NCBI GenBank assembly: GCA_001802795.1
Contig: MGZZ01000114.1
Span: 1 to 43,622 of the forward strand
Direction: 5' to 3'
Length of the DNA stretch: 43,622 nt
DNA from: Ignavibacteria bacterium GWC2_36_12
Lineage (GTDB): Bacteria > Bacteroidota > Ignavibacteria > Ignavibacteriales > Ignavibacteriaceae
Shown here piece by piece: positions 26,627 through 37,411 of the stretch. The notes beneath the pieces are model-generated. The model saw only the letters and a program-made list of their open reading frames with translations, was not told the origin of the DNA and did not search any database. Position numbers and translations under genes: made by a program. Every line of letters begins with the position of its first letter. The stretch's first letter is position 1.

Positions 26627-27085
26627 ATGAATCTGATCCGTGTTGCTTTAATTCCGGTATTTTTTGTCTTTGCAGCTTGTTCTTCTCTGGTTTTGAAGCC
26701 TGTCGACTTTGCATGGCCTGTCGAGTCTGTTTTGCATGTTAATGATGAAGGCTTTGTAAAAGAAGATAGACACACCTTATTTTTCAATGCCAAAGTTCTT
26801 TTTCTTGAAGAAACCGGGGATTCAACTGCATATTTAGACAAAGATCTAAGGATTATCCGGGATACCGAAGGTTATTATTTTGTTACTTCACAGAATTTCA
26901 AGAATGTTTATGTCTTCATTGGTATAGATGGAGAGTTGAATCTTGATAATAAAATTGAGATATCAGAAGAAGAAGGTATGAGCAATCCTGCTTTTAACCA
27001 GAGATTGCCGTACGTCGAATTGGTTGATAACGGAAAGAAAACTCTCTTGTCGAATGAAGGAATAGAGAACGAGGTGCAACAATGA
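26627..27085 (+). CDS. Hypothetical lipoprotein
   Basis: 'MNLIRVALIPVFFVFAACSS' lipobox-like; gaggagg RBS before ATG at 26627 (the ORF track starts at TTG 26612). Confidence 0.7.
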   Translation: MNLIRVALIPVFFVFAACSSLVLKPVDFAWPVESVLHVNDEGFVKEDRHTLFFNAKVLFLEETGDSTAYLDKDLRIIRDTEGYYFVTSQNFKNVYVFIGIDGELNLDNKIEISEEEGMSNPAFNQRLPYVELVDNGKKTLLSNEGIENEVQQ

Positions 27086-28323
27086 AAAATAAAATATTAT
27101 CAATCGCATTAGTTTTTATGATATTGCCCGCATTAACACCGGCAATTCAGGCACAATCCGACTATGAGATTGTGCAAAGCTTTAAGGAGAAATATCGTCA
27201 GTTAGAAGAAGATATTAAAAACCCGCAATCTCTTGAAGAACTTGACGGGATTTATGATAGAATAAATTCCTTTAGAGAAGAATATACCGTTCACCGTGAA
27301 TTGCTTGACAGAAGTTTATACCCGGATAATTTCAACACATCTTTTGAAAAGCTGACGAACGCATATAATGTTAAAAAAAATGATTTTACGCAGATAGATA
27401 TTTTGCAGGTCGAAGTTACGGGTTTGAGAGAACAGCTCGATACCCTTAACCGGCATAATGAAGTGTTACTTAACCGGGTAGAAATTCTTGAGAAGCAGAG
27501 CAAGAGTGATAAGTCCCGTTTGGCGCAGTTGGAAAGAACAATTGGTGAACTGAGGGTATCGCTTCAAAAAAGAGACGAAATGGTTATGAACATGATTGAC
27601 TCTTTATTGCCGCAGCCATACAGGGAGAGAGAGTTGAGTCCGCAGGAAAAACAGGAAATATACAGCAAGCTGGGAAAAGAGAATGTCCTTTACAACGTTA
27701 AACGTTTATTGAGCGATAACATCAGGTTTATCGAGATAACAAAATTATATCCCGAAGATGTAGACGAAATTAAAGAACAGCAGGAAGATTTTGCACGCCT
27801 GTGGAGAAGCATAGGTCCAAAGATGGTTGAAATTTATTCCGGGAAGGGGGATGCTAATTATCTTAAAGATATAGATTTAACTTTTACACAATGGAAAGAT
27901 GCACTCAACCAGGGAATTTGGGATGCGGTTAATTCTGAGTTTTCAAAGTACGACATCAAGCTCAGCAAATTTTCTTCCGGTAAGAATTTTACAGAGGCTG
28001 TAACTTCTTTTATAAATGATGAAATAAAAAACGCCGATGTTAAAAGTAAAGATGCAGCGATAGCTACCTACAAGGATTTTGCCGATAGTGCCTGGTACGG
28101 AGGTGTCAAACCCGAGTGGGTTTCAAATCTTATAGATTATAATATGCTGTCTGAAGCACAGAAAGACACTATTGAAAAGAAGATTTCGGAATGGAATGAA
28201 AAAGTTTCTCCTGCCGGCATGAATTATCTTTATATAATAATTGCGGTTGTTGTTATAGTAGCAATTTTATTCTTCTTCTTTAGAAAACGGTCAGGACCAA
28301 AGACTGAAACTAACGAGGTATAA
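27082..28323 (+). CDS. Hypothetical exported coiled-coil protein with C-terminal transmembrane helix
   Basis: Signal peptide; 'VEVTGLREQLDTLNRHNEVLLNRVEILEKQSKSDKSRLAQLERTIGELR' coiled coil; 'YLYIIIAVVVIVAILFFFFRKR'; overlaps the upstream stop by 4 nt. Confidence 0.75.
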   Translation: MKNKILSIALVFMILPALTPAIQAQSDYEIVQSFKEKYRQLEEDIKNPQSLEELDGIYDRINSFREEYTVHRELLDRSLYPDNFNTSFEKLTNAYNVKKNDFTQIDILQVEVTGLREQLDTLNRHNEVLLNRVEILEKQSKSDKSRLAQLERTIGELRVSLQKRDEMVMNMIDSLLPQPYRERELSPQEKQEIYSKLGKENVLYNVKRLLSDNIRFIEITKLYPEDVDEIKEQQEDFARLWRSIGPKMVEIYSGKGDANYLKDIDLTFTQWKDALNQGIWDAVNSEFSKYDIKLSKFSSGKNFTEAVTSFINDEIKNADVKSKDAAIATYKDFADSAWYGGVKPEWVSNLIDYNMLSEAQKDTIEKKISEWNEKVSPAGMNYLYIIIAVVVIVAILFFFFRKRSGPKTETNEV

Positions 28324-28330
28324 TTTTATT

Positions 28331-28353
28331 GCCCCTTCTTTCAAGGAAGGGGC
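28331..28353 (+). terminator. Probable terminator hairpin GCCCCTTC / GAAGGGGC
   Basis: Perfect 8-bp stem just after stop 28323; T-tract weak. Confidence 0.45.
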
Positions 28354-28455
28354 ATCCTATACTTTAATTGCCTTTCTTTATCCCTTCTGCTATTTTTGAA
28401 ATAATATTATGTACATATAAATTGTTTCGGCTTCCATAAAACTGAAAGGATTTTG

Positions 28456-30528
28456 ATGAAAGAACTTTCCCTTATTTTATTCTTGTTTCCTTTATTATTA
28501 ATAGCGCAGGATAAAAGAGCGCTTACTGTTGAAGACCTCTGGGCGATGAAGAGAATTAATAGCTTTGATGTTTCTACAGATGGTAAGATGATAGTTTTTG
28601 CAGCAACTTCTTACAGCATTGAGGAGAATAAGGGAAATTCAGATATATATCTGGTTAATTCTGATGGAAGTAATCTTAAAAGCCTGAAAAATTCCGATAA
28701 GAATGAATCGAGTCCGCTTTTTGTTCCTGGCTCAAATAGGATTAGTTATTTGTTAGATGGACAAATATGGACTTGCAACCCCGATGGTTCAGGTGAGGAA
28801 AAGCTTACGGATGTTTATACAAAAGTGACGGAATATGAATGGTCGCCGTCCGGCGATAAAATTCTTTTTACATCTTCCGTTTATTCTGATTGTAAAACAC
28901 AGGAATGCAATAAGCAAAAAGATGAGGAGAAAGAAGCGAGCAAAGTTAAAGCGAGCATCTTTACAGAATTAATGTACAGGCATTGGGATGAATGGAGAAA
29001 CGGTAAAGTAAGCCAGCTTTTTTTATTCGATGTAAAAGAAAAATCTTTTGCCGATGTAACTTCTGATGGTAAGTTTGACATTCCCCCAATTGCATTGGGA
29101 AGTTCAAACGATTATAACTTTTCTCCCGATGAAAACCAAATCGCTTTTACAATGAATATAGATTTGTTTATTTCGTCAAGCACTAATAATGATATATTTA
29201 TTTATGATTTGAATAAAATCGGTGCGGATGAAAAAAGTCTAAACAGGTCCGCCGTAAACCCCCCTGTTACTGAAGGGAAAATCTCCCAAAGCAACGGTAA
29301 TGATAATCAACCTGTATATTCACCAGATGGAAAGTATATAACCTTCTCTTCTATGAAGAGAGCAGGATTTGAAGCTGATAAACAGGATTTGGTTCTGTTC
29401 GATAGAGAAAAGAAAACTCTCACAACCCTAACTGATAATTTCAATCTTTCAGTTGGAGAAATTATATGGTCGAACGATTCCAAAACATTATACTTTACCG
29501 CCGAGACTGAAACAAATAATTCAATTTATAAAATTGATATTCAAACTGCCGAAATTGAACTTTTACACAAAGAGAATACAAATACAAAAATTCAGCTTTC
29601 AGAAGATGGCAAAACACTTTTCTTCCTTAAGCAGCGATCAGATCTTCCAGATGAAATTTTTTCTCTCAGCACAGATGGTAAAAATATTCTGAAGCAAATA
29701 ACTTTTTTAAATAAAGATCTTCTTTCTCAAGTCGAGTTTGAGCCGCTTGAGACTTTCTGGTGCGAAGGTGCAAATGGAGACAAAGTCCAATCAATTTTGA
29801 TCAAACCACCTTTCTTCGATCCGAATAAAAAATACCCGATGATATTTTTAATTCACGGCGGTCCGCAAGGGCACTGGGCTGATGATTTTCACTACAGGTG
29901 GGACATACAATTATTTGCATCCAAAGGTTATGTTGTTGTTGCACCTAATCCAAGGGGCAGCACAGGCTATGGACAAAAGTTTACTGATGAAATTTCTCTC
30001 GACTGGGGAGGAAAAGTTTATACGGATCTTATGAATGCTTATGATTATGCTCTTAAGAATTATAATTTCATAGATTCCCGGAATACTTTTGCCGCAGGTG
30101 CATCTTACGGTGGATATATGATTAACTGGATAGAAGTGCACACAGACAGGTTTAACGCTTTGGTTAATCACGATGGTGTATTTAATCTTGAAAGCGAATA
30201 TGGAACAACAGAGGAACTTTGGTTTCCCGAATGGGAATTTGGTGGAACACCATGGCAAAATAGGGAACTGTATCAAAAATGGTCGCCGCACATGTACATT
30301 CAAAATGCAAAAACACCGATGCTTATAATTCACGGAGCTAATGATTTTCGTGTACCCGAAGAGCAGGCATTTCAGCTTTTTACTTCACTTCAAAAATTAG
30401 GAATAGAAAGTAAGCTTCTCTATTTCCCGGATGAAAGTCATTGGGTAACTAAATCGCAGAATTCAGTGCTCTGGTGGAATACTGTTTTTGATTGGTTTAA
30501 CGAACATAAGAAAAGGGAGGATTTATGA
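28456..30528 (+). CDS. S9 family prolyl oligopeptidase-type peptidase
   Basis: WD40-like TolB propeller; 'GASYGGYM' catalytic serine; 'DESHWVTK' histidine region. Confidence 0.93.
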   Translation: MKELSLILFLFPLLLIAQDKRALTVEDLWAMKRINSFDVSTDGKMIVFAATSYSIEENKGNSDIYLVNSDGSNLKSLKNSDKNESSPLFVPGSNRISYLLDGQIWTCNPDGSGEEKLTDVYTKVTEYEWSPSGDKILFTSSVYSDCKTQECNKQKDEEKEASKVKASIFTELMYRHWDEWRNGKVSQLFLFDVKEKSFADVTSDGKFDIPPIALGSSNDYNFSPDENQIAFTMNIDLFISSSTNNDIFIYDLNKIGADEKSLNRSAVNPPVTEGKISQSNGNDNQPVYSPDGKYITFSSMKRAGFEADKQDLVLFDREKKTLTTLTDNFNLSVGEIIWSNDSKTLYFTAETETNNSIYKIDIQTAEIELLHKENTNTKIQLSEDGKTLFFLKQRSDLPDEIFSLSTDGKNILKQITFLNKDLLSQVEFEPLETFWCEGANGDKVQSILIKPPFFDPNKKYPMIFLIHGGPQGHWADDFHYRWDIQLFASKGYVVVAPNPRGSTGYGQKFTDEISLDWGGKVYTDLMNAYDYALKNYNFIDSRNTFAAGASYGGYMINWIEVHTDRFNALVNHDGVFNLESEYGTTEELWFPEWEFGGTPWQNRELYQKWSPHMYIQNAKTPMLIIHGANDFRVPEEQAFQLFTSLQKLGIESKLLYFPDESHWVTKSQNSVLWWNTVFDWFNEHKKREDL

Positions 30529-30917
30529 AAGATAAATTTGAAGAAAAAGATTTAGACATTAGTGATTTTGACGACCTGACCGATCTTGATTTTGGTGGAA
30601 AAAGCAAGGAAGATACTTCCGAAAAAATAGAATTTGTGGAAAACAATTTATGGACAAAACTCGAATCGGTTGGAAGGAAGATTTCTTTTGCAAAAGATAT
30701 TCTTGCTCTGGTAAATTATATGAGAGATTCTTACGTGTCCTGGCACCGCAAAGCAATTGTTGTAGCTGCGCTTATCTATTTTATTTCTCCTATAGATACA
30801 ATTCCTGACCTTACACCTTTGTTCGGGTATCTTGATGATCTTGGTGTAATTACTGCACTATTGAAATTTCTCGGCAGCGAATTAATTCCTTACTACAAAC
30901 CGGGGTACCGCGAATAA
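30525..30917 (+). CDS. DUF1232 / YkvA family protein
   Basis: 'VVAALIYFISPIDTIPDLTPLFGYLDDLGVI' DUF1232 motif; overlaps the upstream stop. Confidence 0.9.
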   Translation: MKDKFEEKDLDISDFDDLTDLDFGGKSKEDTSEKIEFVENNLWTKLESVGRKISFAKDILALVNYMRDSYVSWHRKAIVVAALIYFISPIDTIPDLTPLFGYLDDLGVITALLKFLGSELIPYYKPGYRE

Positions 30918-30952
30918 GTAAAGCAATTAAATTTTCTGAAGAAGAGTTTAGA

Positions 30953-31486
30953 ATGAATTATAAGGTTGATAAGAGTGAAATAATATATAGAGGAAGAGTA
31001 TTTGATCTCCAGGTTGATGAAATAACCTATGACAGTGGAAATAAAGGTATAAGAGAAATTGCTCTTCACGACGGGGGTGCGGTTGTTCTTCCCTTAAAGG
31101 AAGATGGAAAAATTGTAATGATTAAACAGTTCAGGTATCCCTTCGAAAAGTTTATGCTTGAACTTCCTGCCGGAAAACTTGATAAAGGAGAAGATCCGCT
31201 AAACTGCGCTTACAGGGAATTGGAGGAAGAAACAGGTTATAAATCTGAAAACTTTACAAAGCTTGGAGCAATTTGTACAACTCCCGGCTTCTGTTCTGAA
31301 ATTCTTCATTTGTACCTGGCAAAGGATTTAATTGCCGGTGAACATAATCGTGAAGAAGGCGAGGCAGGCATGGAAGTTTTTGAGTTTTCTGTGGAAGAGG
31401 TCGAAATGAAAATTAAGAGTGGAGATATAACAGACGCAAAAACAATTTGTGCAATGCACCTGGGCAAAAACTATTTTAATCAATAA
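30953..31486 (+). CDS. NUDIX hydrolase (ADP-ribose pyrophosphatase-like)
   Basis: 'ELPAGKLDKGEDPLNCAYRELEEETGYKSENF' Nudix box. Confidence 0.93.
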   Translation: MNYKVDKSEIIYRGRVFDLQVDEITYDSGNKGIREIALHDGGAVVLPLKEDGKIVMIKQFRYPFEKFMLELPAGKLDKGEDPLNCAYRELEEETGYKSENFTKLGAICTTPGFCSEILHLYLAKDLIAGEHNREEGEAGMEVFEFSVEEVEMKIKSGDITDAKTICAMHLGKNYFNQ

Positions 31487-31489
31487 ACA

Positions 31490-31544
31490 ATCGTTCATTC
31501 ATACAATCATTCATTCATTTTGTATGTTTAAATAACCGAACGAT
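31490..31544. repeat. Intergenic repeat-like element: ATCGTTC/GAACGAT inverted ends with internal TTCA repeats
   Basis: atcgttcattcatacaatcattcattcattttgt...ccgaacgat. Confidence 0.5.
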
Positions 31545-31566
31545 CCACTTGTACTTTTTTTAGATT

Positions 31567-33270
31567 ATGTTAAAAACACTTCATGTTAAAGATTATGCTC
31601 TTATTGAAGAAATCGATGTTGAATTCGGCATTGGGCTTAATATTATAACCGGTGAAACGGGTGCCGGTAAAACAATTCTTATAGATGCTTTAAGCTTACT
31701 CCTCGGTGAGCGCGCTTCAACTGAGGTTGTAAGAAAAGATGCAGATAAATCAATTGTAGAAGGTGTATTTAATGTTAAAGGAAACAAAAAAGTAGAATCT
31801 CTTCTTGAGCAAAATGAAATTGATTTTTCTCCTCAACTAATAATCCGCCGGGAGATTTCTCTTAAAGGTACAAACAGATGTTTCGTTAATGATACGCCTG
31901 TTCAATTATCCCTGGTTAAAGAACTTGGCGATTTGCTTGTCGATCTGCATGGTCAGCATGAACATCAGTCCTTATTAAGAACGGAAACACATATTGAATA
32001 CCTCGATAGCTGCGATGATACTGAAGACCTTCTAAGAACTTACAGGTGGCTGTATAAATCCTTAAATAATCTTACAGGTGAATTAAAGGAGCTTAAAGAA
32101 AAGGAATCATCTTTAAAAGAGAGGAAAGATTTGTATGAATTCCAGATAAAAGAAATTGATAGTGTTTCACCAGAGGAAGATGAAGAAGAAAAACTAAATA
32201 ATGAATTAACTATACTGGAAAATTCAGAAAAGCTTCAGCAGCTAACCTCGCAGCTTTACCAGGGTTTGTATGAATCTGAAGGTTCCGTATATGATTCGTT
32301 AATGAAAATAAAAAACGAAATTAGTGAGCTTATAAAAATTGATAAAACTTTTAGTGAGACGAATAAGGAATATGAATCTGCTGTGGCTATTATAAATGAA
32401 ATGGCAAGCAACTTAAGAAGCTACAGCAGCAAAGTTGAGTTCGACCAGGGAAAATTAGAAACGATCAGGGAAAGACTCGGAGCAATCAGCCTTCTAAAAA
32501 AGAAGTATGGTGGTTCAATAAAATCTGTTTTTGACCATAGAAAGAAGATCGGTGAAGAGTATAATATTGCTGAAAATTATTCAAATAGAATTGCAGAGCT
32601 TGAATCTAAAATAAAAACTGTAAGAGAAAACTGCGGTACGACAGCTGAAAAGCTTTCTTTAAAAAGAAAAGAAACAGCAAAAAAGATAACAAAGGATATA
32701 GTTGAACTATTAAGACAGGTAGGTATTCCCAATTCTAAATTTGAAGCGAGGATTTCTAATACATTAGCACAGGGCTCAGATGATTTTATTTTAGTAAAAG
32801 GAAATAAGTATAAGTTTAATTCCTCCGGATATGACAATGTACAATTTTTTATTTCAACAAATCTTGGAGAGGACGTTAAGCCTTTGGCTAAAGTTGCATC
32901 GGGCGGAGAAATATCGAGGATTATGCTTTCATTAAAAACAGTTCTTGCAAAAAAAGATAAGCTCCCTTTATTAATTTTTGATGAAATTGATACAGGGGTT
33001 AGTGGACACATTGCACAAAAAGTAGGACAGACTCTTAAACTCCTTGCCATTCCTCACCAGATAATTGCAATAACACATCTCCCGCAAATTTCCGGATTAG
33101 CCGATCATCATTATGCTGTTGAAAAAATTGAAACTAATAAACGTGTTATAAGCAGAATAAGAAAACTTAATAATACTGAACGAATTAACGAGGTTGCCAA
33201 ACTTATGAGTGGGGAAAACATAACAGAGGCAAGTATTAAAGGCGCTAAGGAACTAATGGGGTTGAATTAA
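31567..33270 (+). CDS. recN: DNA repair protein RecN
   Basis: 'ITGETGAGKTILIDALSLLLGERAS' Walker A; 'LVDLHGQHEHQSLL'; 'ASGGEISRIMLSLKTVLA'; 'LLIFDEIDTGVSG'. Confidence 0.97.
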   Translation: MLKTLHVKDYALIEEIDVEFGIGLNIITGETGAGKTILIDALSLLLGERASTEVVRKDADKSIVEGVFNVKGNKKVESLLEQNEIDFSPQLIIRREISLKGTNRCFVNDTPVQLSLVKELGDLLVDLHGQHEHQSLLRTETHIEYLDSCDDTEDLLRTYRWLYKSLNNLTGELKELKEKESSLKERKDLYEFQIKEIDSVSPEEDEEEKLNNELTILENSEKLQQLTSQLYQGLYESEGSVYDSLMKIKNEISELIKIDKTFSETNKEYESAVAIINEMASNLRSYSSKVEFDQGKLETIRERLGAISLLKKKYGGSIKSVFDHRKKIGEEYNIAENYSNRIAELESKIKTVRENCGTTAEKLSLKRKETAKKITKDIVELLRQVGIPNSKFEARISNTLAQGSDDFILVKGNKYKFNSSGYDNVQFFISTNLGEDVKPLAKVASGGEISRIMLSLKTVLAKKDKLPLLIFDEIDTGVSGHIAQKVGQTLKLLAIPHQIIAITHLPQISGLADHHYAVEKIETNKRVISRIRKLNNTERINEVAKLMSGENITEASIKGAKELMGLN

Positions 33271-33428
33271 ATTTTAATCACCACTTTGGTATTTTTTTGA
33301 TACACTGAATTATATGTATTCCCCGGCGAAAAAAATTCGTTTATAATTGTATTAGCATATTTGCTTTGTAAGAATTAAATTAGGAAATTCGAAAGCCGAA
33401 ATAAATTTTTAATTTAAGGGAGGAATAT

Positions 33429-34310
33429 ATGAAAAGTGCTCCTTTTGTATTGGTTATTTCACTCTTCCTGTCGGTGCAGGTTTTCTCCCAGGTTGAGGAT
33501 AGATTCGGTTTCCTTAACGAATCTGAGATAACAGAATACGCAAAACCATTCGGTACATCTCTTGGCATGGCGTTTAATTCAGCTTCTTATCACTCTGCAA
33601 AAGTTGCAGATTTCTTTGGATTTTCACTTAGTTTCAAGGGGATGTTGATACTTATCCCTGATGATGAGAAGACTTTTACTCCTTCACTACCGGAAGGCTA
33701 TACTGCAGATCAGCCGGCACAAACAATTTACGGCAGCAATCATAGCACGTCTTATTATGGTCCGGATGGTTATAGGATTTATCCTCCCGGAATTGACCAA
33801 TCATCACTACCGGCAGTGTTACCACAAATTTCTGCAAGTTTTATGGGTAGCGAAGTTATGATTCGTTATTTGCCGAGTATTTCTTTAGGGGATGACGAAG
33901 ATTTGAGCATGTTTGGTATTGGTTTGAAACATAATATCAGTCGTTATATACCACTTTCTCCTGTTGATATATCGGTACAGTTCTTGTATAATAACTTGAA
34001 AATTACCGGTGTAATGGATATAACTGCTTATGCCTTTAATGCACACGCAAGCAGATCTTTTGGATTATTAACTCTGTACGGCGGGTTGCAGTATGAATCA
34101 AGCACATTCGATCTTGATTATACTTTCACAGACCCTAGTAATTTGGACCCTGTAAAGGCAGGGCAAAAAATAAAGGTAAGCATTGACGGAGATAATACAT
34201 TCAGAGCTACGATCGGTACATCGTTAAAGCTGGCTGTTATAGTGTTGAATGTTGATTATAGCCTCGGAGTCCAATCGGTTCTTTGCGGCGGCTTAACATT
34301 TGAATTTTAA
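33429..34310 (+). CDS. DUF6588-like outer membrane beta-barrel protein
   Basis: Signal peptide, Gly/aromatic-rich alternating strands, C-terminal 'GVQSVLCGGLTFEF'. Confidence 0.6.
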   Translation: MKSAPFVLVISLFLSVQVFSQVEDRFGFLNESEITEYAKPFGTSLGMAFNSASYHSAKVADFFGFSLSFKGMLILIPDDEKTFTPSLPEGYTADQPAQTIYGSNHSTSYYGPDGYRIYPPGIDQSSLPAVLPQISASFMGSEVMIRYLPSISLGDDEDLSMFGIGLKHNISRYIPLSPVDISVQFLYNNLKITGVMDITAYAFNAHASRSFGLLTLYGGLQYESSTFDLDYTFTDPSNLDPVKAGQKIKVSIDGDNTFRATIGTSLKLAVIVLNVDYSLGVQSVLCGGLTFEF

Positions 34311-34326
34311 TAGGAGAAAAAAGAAG

Positions 34327-34863
34327 ATGAACAAAATTATAAAATCATCAATATTATTGTTTACAATGCTTATTGCGGTTGTAATGAGTGGTTGTGATGC
34401 TTTCGAAAACTTTTTATTTGATTTGCCAATATCTTTTACGATCGATGCCAGGGGAATAACTAATGCTTCCGGTTCTGAAAGTTATTGTCTTACAGATAAT
34501 GAAACATATCAGGATTATGCTGACAAGATAAATAGTATAACTTATGCAGATGCTTATTTCGTAACACGTGAGGTAAATCCAGAAACAATTAGCGGTACTC
34601 TTACGTTCCAACTATTAGACGGCAATAGTAATACGATTCTTACCTATACTGACAATAATATTACCCCAGCTGATCATGATAGTACAAATGCTTATCATTT
34701 ATCATTGGATCAATCTCAAATTGATGACGTAAATGCTTCACTTGCCGGTGGAAACAGATGTTTTACAGGCACTTACAATTTTGCTGTCACTTCAGGTAGT
34801 TTGGTTGATAACCACATAATAGTTGATATTGAAATTTTATTTACAATTGATACTAGTCTATAG
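34327..34863 (+). CDS. Hypothetical lipoprotein
   Basis: 'MNKIIKSSILLFTMLIAVVMSGCDAF' lipobox (start at ATG 34327). Confidence 0.7.
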   Translation: MNKIIKSSILLFTMLIAVVMSGCDAFENFLFDLPISFTIDARGITNASGSESYCLTDNETYQDYADKINSITYADAYFVTREVNPETISGTLTFQLLDGNSNTILTYTDNNITPADHDSTNAYHLSLDQSQIDDVNASLAGGNRCFTGTYNFAVTSGSLVDNHIIVDIEILFTIDTSL

Positions 34864-34883
34864 TTTTCAAAAGTAACTTTTGT

Positions 34884-34920
34884 AAATCCTTACAGAATAA
34901 TTCTCTGTAAGGATTTTTTA
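34884..34920 (+). terminator. Rho-independent terminator
   Basis: AAATCCTTACAGA-N7-TCTGTAAGGATTT followed by TTT; perfect 13-bp stem. Confidence 0.9.
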
Positions 34921-35010
34921 TTTTAAAAAGTTTCAATAATTAATAAATACAAATTTTTAGTTTCTTTTTGTATCTTAAATATGTTTTCAAATTAAGTTAT
35001 AATAAATCTT

Positions 35011-36141
35011 TTGAAGAATTCGGCACTATATATTCACATTCCGTTTTGCGATCATAAATGTATTTATTGTGATTTCTATTCAATTATTACCAAAGACAAT
35101 ATTCCGTCTTTTTTAGCTTCATTAAAAAAAGAAATAGAATACTATTCCCGTCTTTATTCAAAAGACCGTTACTTCACATCAATATATTTTGGTGGAGGAA
35201 CACCGTCACTGATGGATGCCTCGTATATTTTGGAAATAATCGATTGCCTCCATAAGAATTTTTCTGTTTCTGAAAATGTCGAGATAACTTTGGAAACAAA
35301 TCCGGGAACAGTAAACAGAGGGAAGCTCAGGGATTTTTTTGCAGCAGGAATAAACAGGGTAAGCATTGGCGTCCAATCTTTTCTTGAAGAAGATTTAAAA
35401 TTTTTAACAAGGATACATAACAGGACGACAGCTATTGATACAGTCTACAATGCTTTGTATGCCGGATTTGAAAACATAAGTGCGGATCTTATTTTTAATC
35501 TTTCTGGTCAGACAAAAACAAAATGGCTGTATAACCTGGAAACAGTTGTGGAATTGCCGGTAAAGCATATATCGGCATACAGTTTAATTCTTGAGAGAGG
35601 AACTATTCTCAATAAAATGGTTATTGACGGCAAAGTTAAAATTCAGGATGCGGATTATGATGCTGAGCTATATGAGCTCACTATGGATTTTCTCGATTCA
35701 AAAGGTTTTTTTCAGTATGAAGTCTCTAATTTTTCCAAAGAAGGTTTTGAATGCGTTCATAATAAAGCTTACTGGGAATATAGAGATTATCTTAGTTTTG
35801 GTCCCTCCTCGCATTCATTTGTGGATGGAAAGAGATGGTGGAATTTTTCCGGCTTAAAAAAATATATAAGTGAAATAGAAAAAAATAATCACGCTGTTGC
35901 CGGTTCAGAGATTGTTACAGACGAACAATTTTTCGATGAATATGTTATGCTTGCCTTAAGAAGCAACGGAATAAATGTTACAGAGTTACAGTTGAGATTC
36001 GGTGATACGTGGTTAAAAAATAAATCCAAATATTTTTCCGATCTTCAGCAGCATAATCTTTTAACAGTTACTAAAGAGAGTATCCGGCTTACTAAAAGCG
36101 GTTATGCCGTATGCGATGAAATTTTATCTAATATACTTTAG
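35011..36141 (+). CDS. hemW: Radical SAM family heme chaperone HemW
   Basis: 'LYIHIPFCDHKCIYCDFYS' CxxxCxxC, 'YFGGGTPSLM', 'RVSIGVQSF'; TTG start. Confidence 0.93.
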   Translation: MKNSALYIHIPFCDHKCIYCDFYSIITKDNIPSFLASLKKEIEYYSRLYSKDRYFTSIYFGGGTPSLMDASYILEIIDCLHKNFSVSENVEITLETNPGTVNRGKLRDFFAAGINRVSIGVQSFLEEDLKFLTRIHNRTTAIDTVYNALYAGFENISADLIFNLSGQTKTKWLYNLETVVELPVKHISAYSLILERGTILNKMVIDGKVKIQDADYDAELYELTMDFLDSKGFFQYEVSNFSKEGFECVHNKAYWEYRDYLSFGPSSHSFVDGKRWWNFSGLKKYISEIEKNNHAVAGSEIVTDEQFFDEYVMLALRSNGINVTELQLRFGDTWLKNKSKYFSDLQQHNLLTVTKESIRLTKSGYAVCDEILSNIL

Positions 36142-36149
36142 AAAGCGTG

Positions 36150-37364
36150 ATGCTTAAGTTAAAACTTCATTGGCAAATACTAATTGCATTGGGTCTGGGG
36201 ATATTGTACGGTCTGTTTTTTACCGGAGCCGTCGAATATGTCAGCTGGATGGGGGATCTTTTTTTACGCGCACTCAAGATGATAATTATTCCGCTTATAA
36301 TTACGTCAATTGTGTCTGGCGTTTCTAATATTGGGAGTGCCCAAAACTTAGGAAAACTGGGCTTGAAAACGATATCTTATTACATCCTCACAAGTTTAAT
36401 GGCAATTTTTGTGGGTCTGATACTTGTAAATATTCTTCAACCCGGTGTTGGCGCTGATTTAGGTTTCCGGAAAGATGTTGAGGGTTTAAATGTGGTCTCC
36501 GATAGTTTAGGTAACATCTTGTTAAGAATGATACCTTCCAATATTTTTGAAGCTCTTGTTTCTGCAGATATGCTTGCTATAATTTTTTTCTCTATAATCG
36601 TTGGCTTTTTTCTTACGCGTGTTGATGATTATTACAAAACAAAACTTATCGACCTTTTTAACGGTGGTTTTGAGCTAATGATGAAAATCACGGTTTTTAT
36701 TATTCACTTTGCACCTGTTGGCATCTTCGGGATTGTGGCAGGAGTTGTTGCAGAGCAAAAAACAGGATTGCTCGATATTGCCGGAAGAATTGGAATTTAT
36801 ATGGCTGCTGTTTTATTGGGATTAATTTTTCATGGTATGATAACATTACCTCTTTTACTAAAGCTTATTGGAAGAGTCAATCCCTGGCTGCATTTTAAAG
36901 GAATGACAACGCCTTTAATTACAGCTTTCTCAACTTCATCTTCTTCGGCAACTCTACCTCTAACTATGGAATCCGTAGAGCACAATTCCGGTGTATCTAA
37001 TAAAATTACAAGTTTTGTTCTTCCTTTAGGTGCTACTGTAAATATGGATGGAACAGCTTTATATGAATGTGTGGCAGCTATGTTTATTGCACAGGCTTAC
37101 GGTATTGAGCTAAGCTTTCTGCAGCAGATGATAGTTGTCATTACTGCTCTTCTTGCTTCAATAGGTGCTGCTGGAATACCAATGGCAGGATTAGTAATGA
37201 TAAGCGTTGTTCTCTCTGCTGTTGGGTTACCTTTGGAAGGAGTGGGCTTAATTCTTGCGGTAGATAGAATACTCGATATGTGCCGAACAACGGTAAATGT
37301 TTGGAGTGATTCCTGCGGTGCTGCTATTATTGCAAAGTCCGAAGGAGAAATTTTAAAGATATAA
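36150..37364 (+). CDS. Dicarboxylate/amino acid:cation symporter (SDF family)
   Basis: 'AFSTSSSSATLPLTMESVEHNSGVSNKITSFVLPLGATVNMDGTALYECVAAMFIAQAYG'. Confidence 0.95.
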   Translation: MLKLKLHWQILIALGLGILYGLFFTGAVEYVSWMGDLFLRALKMIIIPLIITSIVSGVSNIGSAQNLGKLGLKTISYYILTSLMAIFVGLILVNILQPGVGADLGFRKDVEGLNVVSDSLGNILLRMIPSNIFEALVSADMLAIIFFSIIVGFFLTRVDDYYKTKLIDLFNGGFELMMKITVFIIHFAPVGIFGIVAGVVAEQKTGLLDIAGRIGIYMAAVLLGLIFHGMITLPLLLKLIGRVNPWLHFKGMTTPLITAFSTSSSSATLPLTMESVEHNSGVSNKITSFVLPLGATVNMDGTALYECVAAMFIAQAYGIELSFLQQMIVVITALLASIGAAGIPMAGLVMISVVLSAVGLPLEGVGLILAVDRILDMCRTTVNVWSDSCGAAIIAKSEGEILKI

Positions 37365-37411
37365 TCATATTCCAGAAATAAAATACAAACTCAAAAAAAT
37401 ATGGAGACCCG

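Noticed and set aside
29911-30333. 140-aa minus-strand ORF
   Set aside because: Antisense to the catalytic domain of the S9 peptidase.
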